A stretch of DNA of 57,087 nucleotides, taken from the NCBI GenBank assembly GCA_029262735.1, contig JAJCYY010000048.1, positions 1-57,087 of the forward strand, given 5' to 3'. This stretch comes from Chloroflexota bacterium. GTDB lineage: Bacteria > Chloroflexota > Dehalococcoidia > Lucifugimonadales > Lucifugimonadaceae. The position numbers and the translations under genes were made by a program. The notes beneath the pieces were generated by a model. That model made no database searches. It was given only the letters and a program-made list of their open reading frames with translations, and was not told the origin of the DNA. Of this stretch, positions 9,401-17,181 are shown piece by piece. How positions within the stretch are numbered: position 1 is the stretch's first letter; each line of letters begins with the position of its first letter.

Positions 9401-11143
9401 TCCGGTCTCGTCGAAGAGATTTGGCCGGCGTCCAACCGGTACGGCCATCTGTGTGACCTGCTTTTCTCTAATTGGGTCCAGCGGTGGGTTGGAGACCTGC
9501 GCGAACTTTTGTTTGAAGTAGCTGAAGAGCGATTGCGGTCGGTCAGAAAGAACGGCCAGAGGGGTGTCGTTGCCCATGGAGCCGTTCGGCTGCGCTCCCT
9601 GGATCGCCATCGGGCCAATCAGCCACTTGAGATCTTCCTGTGAGTAGCCGAACGCCACTTGCCTAGTCACAAGTGTCTCGAGATCGACACCCGGAACCAC
9701 ATCAGGTTCGGGCAGGTCTTCCATGGTAATGCGGTACTGATCGAGCCATTCACGATATGGTCGGCGCGTGGACAGTCCGCCGATGATCTCTTCGGGTGGG
9801 ACGATGCGCTTCTGGTCGAAATCGACAAGAAAGAGTCGGCCGGGCGCCAGCCTGTCACGGTAGACGATCTCTTCGGGCGGGATGTCGAGCACTCCGGCCT
9901 CAGACGCCATAACCAGCAGGTTGCTCTTGGTAACCCAGTAACGGAACGGACGGAGACCGTTCCTGTCCAGAACCGCGCCAAGAGAGTGGCCGTCCGTGAA
10001 TGTGATCATAGCCGGACCGTCCCACGGCTCCATCATGCCACCGTGGTACTCGTAGAACGATTTCACCTCTTCCGGCATCGACTCGTTGCCATACCATGCT
10101 GCCGGAAGCATCATCGCGGCTACGTGTTCAAGAGGTCGACCGCCCATGCGCAGGAACTCAAAACCGTTGTCGAGCGATGCTGTGTCACTCGGTTCGTCGG
10201 CCTCGCAAACTGGCATGATGTCAGCAATATCGTCGCCAAACAGATCTGACCGTAGTACTTTTTCCCGGGCCGTCATCCAGTTACGGTTTCCGCGGACTGT
10301 GTTTATCTCCCCATTGTGCGCAAGCATGCGATACGGGTGCGCCAATCTCCAGGAGCCGAGCGTGTTAGTGCTGAACCGAGAGTGGACCATTCCAAAAGCC
10401 GTAACCATGTCACCATCGGTCAGGTCCTTGTAGAACTCCTTCATCTGGTCGGCAAAGATCAATCCCTTATAGACGATCGTGCGAGAAGACAGGGAGCAGA
10501 CATAAAAATAGTCGATGATCTCTTTTTGCTCTGACTCTGAAGCCCGCGCTCTGACTGCACGCTCAGCAGACTTCCTCGTCATATACAGCTTGCGTTCGAG
10601 ATCGTCCTCAATCAGGTTGGCAGGCGCCTCTACGAAGAACTGCCGGATTGTCGGCATTACCTCTTGTGCCATATCACCGATAGCAGCAGAGTTAACCGGT
10701 ACGTCCCGCCATCCCAGGAACGTCAGGCCATGGGCTTCTGCGGCTTCGGCCAGTGCAGACTCGCAACGGGCGCGCAGTTCATCGCTATTAGGCAGGAACG
10801 ACATGCCTACGCCGTAACGGCCGGGCGGGGGGAGTTGAATCCCCAACTCTCCGGCTACCTTCCGCATGAACGCGTCGGGCATCTGCAGCAGAATCCCGGC
10901 GCCATCGCCAGTCCTGGGATCGCAACCGCACGCGCCGCGGTGCCCGAGGTTGATCAGGACCTCAAGAGCCTGATCAATGATCAGGTGGTTACGCGAACCA
11001 TCGATGTTGGCCACAACACCGACGCCGCATGAGTCATGTTCGTTTGCCGGGTTGTACAGCCCGTGAGTGGCAATATGGTCCAGGTCAGGAATCTGGACAG
11101 TCTTTGACCTGGTTGTGCGTTCGTTCTCAGTCATTAAACCCAC
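6473..11143 (-). CDS. gltB: Glutamate synthase large subunit
   Basis: The protein has 1556 residues, the full family length. The N-terminal class II amidotransferase domain needs propeptide removal to expose Cys39 in HDSCGVG. The central domain follows, then the FMN domain ([28 protein letters not shown], ending in the 3Fe-4S motif [12 protein letters not shown] spaced C-x5-C-x4-C). Last comes the C-terminal beta-helix with repeated GG/G spacing ([31 protein letters not shown]). It converts 2-oxoglutarate plus glutamine to two glutamates. It sits between glnA and gltD and completes the GS-GOGAT cycle in one locus. Translation could start at ATG 11143 or ATG 11134. A weak 6-bp hairpin (GAGTCT/AGACTC) lies in the 91-bp gap to glnA. 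Confidence 0.97.
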   Translation of the reverse strand: [1556 protein letters not shown]

Positions 11144-11234
11144 TGTGCGTCTGAATATGCTTCAGCTCTCTGTATTGTCCCTCATTGAATACTGTGTCGA
11201 GTCTGAAACGAGACTCTGCGAACGGGCGCGCCTC

Positions 11235-12602
11235 TCAAAGAAGCTTTAGGTACCGGGAAATCTCGTAATCAGTGACGGTCTGCGAATACTGGGACCATTC
11301 GAGTCTCTTGTTTCGCAAGAAGCTGTCCATGACCGCATCCCCGAGTGATTTACGCAACAACTCGCTTTCCTCTGCAATCCGGAGTGCAGAGTCGAGGGAG
11401 TCAGGCAGTTGAACAACCCCCTGTTTGCGGCGTTCCTCGGCGGTCATATCGAACGGGTCCCGGGTAAGCGGTTCAGGGAGCTCGTACGCTTTTTCAATGC
11501 CCTCAAGTCCCGCCGCCAGGATTGCAGCGAATGCAAGGTACGGATTGCAGGCAGAGTCCGGAGCGCGGTACTCAATGCGAAGGCTTTCCTCTTTATTGAC
11601 GCGGTACGCCGGTACACGCACGAGTCCGGCAAGATCTCCGGATGTGTAGTTCGTGAAAACAGGAGCTTCGACACCAGGGACGAGCCGCTTGTATGAATTG
11701 ACCCACTGGTTCGTGACCAGCGTAATTTCTGGTGCGTGCTTTATCAGACCTGCCATGAACTGTCGCGCCATAGCGGACAGATTGTCGGGAGAGTCGGCGT
11801 CGTAGAAAGCATTTCTGTCGCCTTCATAAAGAGACATGTGCGTGTGCATGCCACTGCCGTTCGACCCGGCAAACGGGCGAGGCATGAAGGTGACGTAACC
11901 GCCGGACTGCGCCGCAATCTCTTTCACCACGACCTTGAACGTGATGATGGAGTCGGCCATCGTCAAGGCGTTCGTATGCCGGAGATCAATTTCGTGTTGA
12001 CCGTCGGACACCTCGTGATGCGAGTGCTTGACCGGAATGCCCATCTCCTCCAGGGCAAGCACGGTCTGCCGCCTCAAGTCGGCTCCTGCATTGTCTGACG
12101 ATTGATCAAAGTATCCGCCTGCGTCGTATGGCCGGGGATCATCCGAGGACCTGAGGTGAAAGTACTCGATCTCCGGGGAGACGTAGTACGTCAAACCCAT
12201 TTCGCTGGCACGTCGCAGCCCGAGCCTGAGAACCTCGCGATTATCGGTCTTAGCAGGCTCACCTGAGGAGGTCCTGATGTCGCAGAACAGCCGTGCCACC
12301 GCGTTTTCCTTCGGGCGCCAAGGGAGTATCTGCCAGGTCGAAGGGTCGGGCATCGCCACCATGTCCGATTCACCCACGCGCGCAATACCTTCTATAGACG
12401 CGCCATCAAAACTGGCGCCGGTTCGCAGGACGCCTTCGAGTTCGTCAATAGTTATTGCAAACCCTTTGAGAGTTCCAAGAATGTCTGTGAACCAAAGACG
12501 GATGAATCTGACATCGTGTTCGTGCGCGGAGAATAGAACGAAGCGTATGGCCTCTTCGTTTGCGTCACGCTGCTTCGATTCGTGGACTTGTGTCATACCC
12601 AT
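11235..12602 (-). CDS. glnA: Glutamine synthetase type I (alpha-like)
   Basis: The protein has 455 residues. It carries the beta-grasp segment FTDILGTLKG and FDGASIEG at the N terminus, and metal and substrate motifs SPEIEYFHL, HHEVSDGQHEIDLR, the MPRPFAGSNGSGMHTHMS region, NSYKRLVPG and IEYRAPDSACNPYLA. It condenses glutamate and ammonia using ATP. At the site of the adenylylated tyrosine of E. coli GlnA (NLYDLPPEE) this protein reads DPFDMTAEE, with Phe instead of Tyr. The roughly 25-residue beta-type insertion also seems absent. It should therefore be a GSI-alpha enzyme controlled by feedback and transcription rather than by adenylylation. It is followed by gltB and gltD and preceded by an OmpR-like regulator gene. 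Confidence 0.95.
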   Translation of the reverse strand: MGMTQVHESKQRDANEEAIRFVLFSAHEHDVRFIRLWFTDILGTLKGFAITIDELEGVLRTGASFDGASIEGIARVGESDMVAMPDPSTWQILPWRPKENAVARLFCDIRTSSGEPAKTDNREVLRLGLRRASEMGLTYYVSPEIEYFHLRSSDDPRPYDAGGYFDQSSDNAGADLRRQTVLALEEMGIPVKHSHHEVSDGQHEIDLRHTNALTMADSIITFKVVVKEIAAQSGGYVTFMPRPFAGSNGSGMHTHMSLYEGDRNAFYDADSPDNLSAMARQFMAGLIKHAPEITLVTNQWVNSYKRLVPGVEAPVFTNYTSGDLAGLVRVPAYRVNKEESLRIEYRAPDSACNPYLAFAAILAAGLEGIEKAYELPEPLTRDPFDMTAEERRKQGVVQLPDSLDSALRIAEESELLRKSLGDAVMDSFLRNKRLEWSQYSQTVTDYEISRYLKLL

Positions 12603-12665
12603 AGGAAAAATCTAGCCTGGAGCCTTCTGGATTCAGAGTGGCGCTGGATGCTGGGTAAGAGAAGA

Positions 12666-12694
12666 AGTATTGGAGATTGTGAAAGTTTTGTCAA
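12666..12694 (-). promoter_or_regulatory. Strong promoter of glnA
   Basis: On the minus strand a perfect -35 TTGACA (12694-12689), a 17-bp spacer and AATACT (12671-12666, 4 of 6) lie 63 bases before the glnA start codon. A leader of about 57 bases would follow. This gives glnA-gltB-gltD a promoter separate from the upstream regulator gene. The area around the -35 is a likely binding place for that regulator (inference). Confidence 0.6.
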
Positions 12695-12779
12695 ACTCTG
12701 TGGACTCACTCCGCGCTAGCTTTGACGAACGACAACGGGTCCAGCTAAATCTCGCTGGAAGGACACATGCAGCAAGGCT

Positions 12780-13520
12780 CTATGCGCCCGGAATGTCTCC
12801 CGACGACCTGAACCTGTAGCCAACGTTCCAGACCGTTTCAATGAACTGGTAGCGCACGTCATTGATCTTGGAGCGCAGCCGTCTGACGTGAACATCTACG
12901 GTACGCGTTCCGCCAAAATAGTCGTAGTCCCAGACGGCACGCAGCAGCGCTTCCCTGCTAAAAACGCGGCCCGGCCGCGCTGCTATGTACTTGAGTAGCT
13001 CGTACTCTTTGTACGTCAGATCTACACTGCGCCCGCTGAGTCTGACTTCGTATCTATCCTGATCGATCTCCAGATCGCCATGTTTGATCAAATTTTGGTC
13101 CACAGGACCGCGTGCCCTGATCATGACGAGGTCGATCCGGTGCAGAGTTTCTTCGCAACCGGCAGGTGCATACGACACTTCGATATGTCCTTTACTTAGA
13201 TCGATCGAAGGCAGGACAGAATCCTGGAGGAGCGCCACCGTCGGAAGACCACGTGCAACAGCCGCGGCGACAATCGCAGCGGCATCCCCCGGCGCACGTG
13301 GGCACCAGATCAGCGCAACGGACGAACCGGGTTCCGGAGCAACAATCGGGTCATCGGTTGGCTCACCGAACTGATGTTGCGGCGCGTTTGCGCGCATTTC
13401 ACTAACAAGCCGCGCTGAGTCCGGGTGGCCAAATCCATAGAGTAGTACTGTCGCCAACGGGTGCTCTGCCTGTTCGGTTCGAGAAGAGTTGAGAAGGACG
13501 CGGCTCGCCGAAAATACCAT
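12780..13520 (-). CDS. OmpR-type winged-helix regulator with degenerate receiver (GlnR-like)
   Basis: The protein has 246 residues. The C-terminal half (about 140-240) is an OmpR/PhoB DNA-binding domain: LTYKEYELLKYIAARPGRVFSREALL, then TRTVDVHVRRLRSKI and ETVWNVGYRF. The N-terminal half has receiver-like length and alternating hydrophobic strands. At the phospho-acceptor strand it reads ALIWCPRAPGD with no Asp at the expected position, and the acidic pocket after strand 1 is absent. That architecture matches actinobacterial GlnR, an atypical response regulator without phosphorylation. Here the gene lies directly upstream of glnA-gltB-gltD on the same strand. A role as global nitrogen regulator is a context inference, and another orphan OmpR regulator is possible. 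No histidine kinase is nearby. Confidence 0.8.
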   Translation of the reverse strand: MVFSASRVLLNSSRTEQAEHPLATVLLYGFGHPDSARLVSEMRANAPQHQFGEPTDDPIVAPEPGSSVALIWCPRAPGDAAAIVAAAVARGLPTVALLQDSVLPSIDLSKGHIEVSYAPAGCEETLHRIDLVMIRARGPVDQNLIKHGDLEIDQDRYEVRLSGRSVDLTYKEYELLKYIAARPGRVFSREALLRAVWDYDYFGGTRTVDVHVRRLRSKINDVRYQFIETVWNVGYRFRSSGDIPGA

Positions 13521-13626
13521 CCCTGAAAAATAAACTAACAGCGATAATTGAGGATAGCTTACGTGGGAATATCGTTGAACAGACAGAAGTTCTGCGCGGA
13601 TCAGATACGAAAGACGTAGAACTACG

Positions 13627-13656
13627 TTGACGCAGTGCTTCCCGCGTTCGTATACT
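13627..13656 (+). promoter_or_regulatory. Main promoter of the ribosomal superoperon
   Basis: TTGACG (13627-13632), an 18-bp spacer and TATACT (13651-13656) each match 5 of 6 consensus bases. Transcription would start near 13663, giving a leader of about 58 bases before rpsL. It is the best promoter seen upstream of the 20-kb ribosomal gene run and lies back to back with the OmpR-like gene. Confidence 0.7.
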
Positions 13657-13720
13657 GTTTGTTCGTGGCTGACGCATACCGCTCTGGCTATGTGCCGCGC
13701 CCCATTTTCCAGGTGAATTA

Positions 13721-14134
13721 ATGCCGACCATCAATCAACTTGTCCGCCGTCCGCGTAAGCAGACACGGAAAAAGCCGAAGACGCCAGCCCTTCTGTTTAC
13801 GTACAACTCGCACGACAAACAGATGACGCAACGTCGAAAAGGCAACCCTCAGAAGCGTGGGATCTGTCTCCAGGTGCGGACCGTCACACCGAAGAAACCG
13901 AACTCAGCTCTGAGGAAAGTGGCAAGGGTTCGCCTGACAAATGGGATCGAGGTAACGGCATACATACCTGGTGAGGGACACAACCTCCAGGAGCACTCGT
14001 CTGTTCTCATCAGGGGAGGCCGTGTTCCCGACCTTCCGGGTGTTCGATATCACATTGTTCGCGGAACGCTGGACACCTCAGGTGTCAGTGACAGAAAACA
14101 GGGCCGTAGCAAATACGGCCAGCCCAGAGGCTAA
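13721..14134 (+). CDS. rpsL: 30S ribosomal protein S12 (long form)
   Basis: S12 lies at the decoding centre of the small subunit. The protein has 137 residues. [12 protein letters not shown] opens it, and [19 protein letters not shown] plus the [19 protein letters not shown] loop are the universally conserved segments, including the lysines altered in streptomycin resistance. After KTPALL there is an extra stretch of roughly 13-15 residues ([14 protein letters not shown] region) before KGNPQKRG. It is absent from E. coli S12 but known in long-form S12 of several phyla. It is the first gene of the operon, followed by a strong hairpin and rpsG. Confidence 0.97.
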   Translation: MPTINQLVRRPRKQTRKKPKTPALLFTYNSHDKQMTQRRKGNPQKRGICLQVRTVTPKKPNSALRKVARVRLTNGIEVTAYIPGEGHNLQEHSSVLIRGGRVPDLPGVRYHIVRGTLDTSGVSDRKQGRSKYGQPRG

Positions 14135-14160
14135 TCTCCGAAAAGTTGTAACGAAATTAT

Positions 14161-14200
14161 TAGCCGCCTGTTCAGGCTTTTAGCCCTGGACAGGCGGCTA
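14161..14200 (+). terminator. Long hairpin between rpsL and rpsG (attenuator or S7 site)
   Basis: Positions 14161-14176 and 14185-14200 pair over 16 positions (TAGCCGCCTG... with ...CAGGCGGCTA), including one U-G wobble, around an 8-base loop. A short TGTTTG follows, with no real T tract. A second small stem (CCCGG/CCGGG, about 14207-14222) comes next. In E. coli S7 represses its own operon by binding the rpsL-rpsG intercistronic RNA. This structure could be that site, a partial terminator, or both. Confidence 0.6.
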
Positions 14201-14245
14201 TGTTTGCCCGGCCATCCGCCGGGTTGCACCAGTAGAGACGACAAT

Positions 14246-14716
14246 ATGGCACGAAGACGACCAGCAGAACAGAGAGTTGTTGCGCCCGACCCGGTACACG
14301 GGAGCGTAGACCTCGCCAAGTTCATCAATCGCTTGATGATTGGCGGAAAAAAGTCGACTGCGCGACGTGCAATGTACAACGCTCTGGACCTGTTGGAAAA
14401 AGAGGCGAACCGGCCGGGCATTGAGGTGTTCGAACAGGCGCTGCGCAACGCTATGCCGGCGCTTGAGGTGAAACCTCGGCGCGTCGGTGGCGCAACATAT
14501 CAAGTTCCCGTCGAAGTAAGACCTGAGAGGCGCAGCGCCCTTGCGCAGCGATGGCTGATTCAAGCGGCCCGCGCTCGGACAGGGCGTCCCGTTGCAGACC
14601 GGCTGTACATGGAACTACTCGAAGCCTCACGCGGTGGCGGCGCTGCGGTCAGGAAGCGTGAAGACGCTCACCGCATGGCTGAAGCGAACAGGGCGTTTGT
14701 CCACTACCGCTGGTAA
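14246..14716 (+). CDS. rpsG: 30S ribosomal protein S7
   Basis: S7 is a primary binder of the 3' domain of 16S rRNA and nucleates assembly of the 30S head. The protein has 156 residues from ATG 14246 ([12 protein letters not shown]), the usual start; an upstream in-frame extension was not used. Typical segments are [28 protein letters not shown], the [16 protein letters not shown] beta-hairpin and the [15 protein letters not shown] end. S7 is the autoregulator of the str operon in E. coli. The structured 111-base spacer before this gene could serve the same purpose here. Confidence 0.97.
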   Translation: MARRRPAEQRVVAPDPVHGSVDLAKFINRLMIGGKKSTARRAMYNALDLLEKEANRPGIEVFEQALRNAMPALEVKPRRVGGATYQVPVEVRPERRSALAQRWLIQAARARTGRPVADRLYMELLEASRGGGAAVRKREDAHRMAEANRAFVHYRW

Positions 14717-14779
14717 GAGAAACTCAAGGAACTAACGGCACAGGCAGGTAATGTCCCTGCCCGCTAAACGGCGACCAAA

Positions 14780-16861
14780 ATGGCTACTGCATCAGGCTCG
14801 AAAACTGACCTTGCGATGGTCCGAAACATCGGATTCATTGCTCACATCGACGCTGGCAAGACCACGGTGACCGAGCGCGTGCTGTTTTTCACTGGCGAGA
14901 CCTACAAGATCGGCGATATCGACGAAGGCACCACCGTCATGGACTTCATGTCGCTGGAGCGAGAGCGTGGCATCACGATCGGTTCGGCCGCAACCAACGC
15001 CAAGTGGGCGGATCACCAGATCAACATCATCGACACACCCGGACACGTTGACTTCACTGCCGAAGTAGAACGCAGCCTCCGTGTCCTCGACGGTGGCGTT
15101 GTCGTCCTGGAGTCCGTATCAGGCGTTCAACCGCAATCGGAAACCGTTTGGCGCCAGGCAGACCGTTACAAGGTCCCGCGCATGGTGTTTGTCAACAAGA
15201 TGGACCGGCTCGGCGCGGACTTCGACTTCGCTGTGGGCACACTCCACTCTCGTCTCGGCGCAAATGCCGTTCCGATACAGATACCCGTTGGTGCTGAATC
15301 CGAGTTCACTGGGATGGTCGACCTCGTCAAACAGTGCGCATATGTCTACGAATCTGATGACGCTATTGAGCACGTCACCGTTGAGATCCCAGCCGAAATG
15401 GCAGACAAGGCTGAAGAAGCGCGGCAGCACATGATTGAAAAGGTTGCCGAGACCGACGACAACCTGATGGTGAAGTACCTTGAAGAAGAGCCGATCACCG
15501 AAGAGGAGCTTCGGGTGGCGATTCGCAATGCCACCATCTCAATGAAGATCTTCCCGGTGCTCGTAGGCTCAGCACTCAAGCACCGCGGAGTTCACCCGCT
15601 ACTCGACGCGGTCATCGACTACCTTCCGTCACCACTGGATGTGCCGCCTGTCGCCGGATTTGATCCCTCAGACGAAGACAAAAAGCTGGAGCGCGGTGCG
15701 AGCTATGACGAACCGCTCAGCGCACTCGCTTTCAAAGTGGTTACAGACCAGCACGTCGGCCGTCTTGTCTACGTCCGGGTCTACTCAGGAACGCTCGAAA
15801 CGGGTACTCCTGTCTATAACCCGTCCACCAGAAGTAGAGAGCGTGTTGGGCGTCTGCTGAAGATGCATGCAGACTCTCGTGAAGAAGTGAAGTCCGCCGG
15901 TCCCGGCGATATCGTGGCTGCGATCGGTCTGAAGAGTGCCGTCACAGGCCACACGCTCTGCGATCAAGCTTCCCCGATTGTTCTTGAGGCGATTAACTTC
16001 CCGGACCCTGTCATCTCGGTCGCAGTGGAGCCTAAAACCAGGACCGACCAGGAAAAAATGACCGAAGCGCTTGTCCGGTTGGTAGACGAAGATCCGACTC
16101 TGCAAACATATACAGACGAAGAGAGCGGGCAGACCGTTCTGGCCGGGATGGGCGAGCTACATCTTGACGTGATCATCGAACGGATGCGCCGCGAGTTTAA
16201 GGTCGAGGCTACACAGGGTCCGCCACGGGTTGCCTACCGTGAGACGCTCACAAAGATCTCGGAACGACAGGGCAAGTTCATTCGACAGACGGGTGGACAT
16301 GGTCAGTACGGCGATTGCACTCTTCGACTTGAGCCGCTTGAAGCCGGGAGCGGAGTGCAGTTCGAATCTGAGATTACGGGTGCAACACTGCCGCGTGAGT
16401 ACGTCGGGCCGATTGAAGCAGGTTTTCGCGAAGCCGCCCGCACCGGAATTATCGCTGGATATCCGGTCGTCGACATCAAAGCGTTTCTGACTGACGGCTC
16501 GTTTCACGATGTAGACTCTTCCGAGATGGCGTTCAAGATAGCCTCGTCAATGGCGTTCAAGTCCGCTATGGAGCAGGCCAATCCGGTCTTGATGGAGCCG
16601 GTGATGCGCATCGAAGTCATCACCCCGTCCGAGTTCCTTGGAGACATAATTGGAGATCTGAACTCGCGTCGCGCTCAGATCCAGTCGATGGACCAGCGCG
16701 GCGATGTTCAAGAAGTGAAGGCGTTCATCCCGCTGGCGGAGACGTTCCAGTACGCGACGCACCTGCGCTCCTTGTCGACAGGCCGAGCCAGCTTCGCCAT
16801 GGAGCTCGACCACTACGAACCTGTGCCACAACACGTGGCGCAGACAATTATTGGGAAGTAG
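14780..16861 (+). CDS. fusA: Translation elongation factor G
   Basis: EF-G is the GTPase that drives translocation on the ribosome. At 693 residues it has the family's full length with five domains. The G motifs are AHIDAGKTT (21-29), the switch region RERGITI, DTPGHVDF and NKMDRLGAD. The domain IV loop region GGHGQYGD and the C-terminal FGYATDLRS-like segment (here FQYATHLRS) are also present. It is read with rpsL and rpsG. The next gene is rpsJ with only 7 bases between. The tuf gene that normally follows fusA is absent. Confidence 0.97.
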   Translation: MATASGSKTDLAMVRNIGFIAHIDAGKTTVTERVLFFTGETYKIGDIDEGTTVMDFMSLERERGITIGSAATNAKWADHQINIIDTPGHVDFTAEVERSLRVLDGGVVVLESVSGVQPQSETVWRQADRYKVPRMVFVNKMDRLGADFDFAVGTLHSRLGANAVPIQIPVGAESEFTGMVDLVKQCAYVYESDDAIEHVTVEIPAEMADKAEEARQHMIEKVAETDDNLMVKYLEEEPITEEELRVAIRNATISMKIFPVLVGSALKHRGVHPLLDAVIDYLPSPLDVPPVAGFDPSDEDKKLERGASYDEPLSALAFKVVTDQHVGRLVYVRVYSGTLETGTPVYNPSTRSRERVGRLLKMHADSREEVKSAGPGDIVAAIGLKSAVTGHTLCDQASPIVLEAINFPDPVISVAVEPKTRTDQEKMTEALVRLVDEDPTLQTYTDEESGQTVLAGMGELHLDVIIERMRREFKVEATQGPPRVAYRETLTKISERQGKFIRQTGGHGQYGDCTLRLEPLEAGSGVQFESEITGATLPREYVGPIEAGFREAARTGIIAGYPVVDIKAFLTDGSFHDVDSSEMAFKIASSMAFKSAMEQANPVLMEPVMRIEVITPSEFLGDIIGDLNSRRAQIQSMDQRGDVQEVKAFIPLAETFQYATHLRSLSTGRASFAMELDHYEPVPQHVAQTIIGK

Positions 16862-16868
16862 CAACTAA

Positions 16869-17177
16869 ATGCCCGGTCAGAAAATAAGAATCGTTCTCAA
16901 GGGTTTCGACCATCGTCTGCTGGACATCTCGTCTCAGCAGATACTGGAGACTGCAGAACGAACAGGCGCAAATGTAGCCGGACCGGTGCCACTTCCCACC
17001 GCTAAGAGAATGTTCACGGTAATCCGCTCTCCTCACGTTGACAAAGACTCTCGGGAGCACTTCGAGCTTCGTGTCCACAAGAGACTGATCGACATCCTTG
17101 AGCCAAGTTCAAAAACAATCGATTCGCTGACTCGCCTCAACGTTCCGGCGGGTGTCGATATCGCGATAAAGCTGTAG
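16869..17177 (+). CDS. rpsJ: 30S ribosomal protein S10
   Basis: The protein has 102 residues. It shows [15 protein letters not shown] at the start, [29 protein letters not shown] in the middle and [10 protein letters not shown] at the end. S10 sits in the 30S head and, as NusE, also joins transcription antitermination complexes. The gene opens the S10 block, which is fused here to the str block without a visible promoter or terminator between them. Start ATG 16869 lies 7 bases after fusA. Confidence 0.97.
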   Translation: MPGQKIRIVLKGFDHRLLDISSQQILETAERTGANVAGPVPLPTAKRMFTVIRSPHVDKDSREHFELRVHKRLIDILEPSSKTIDSLTRLNVPAGVDIAIKL

Positions 17178-17181
17178 GCAG

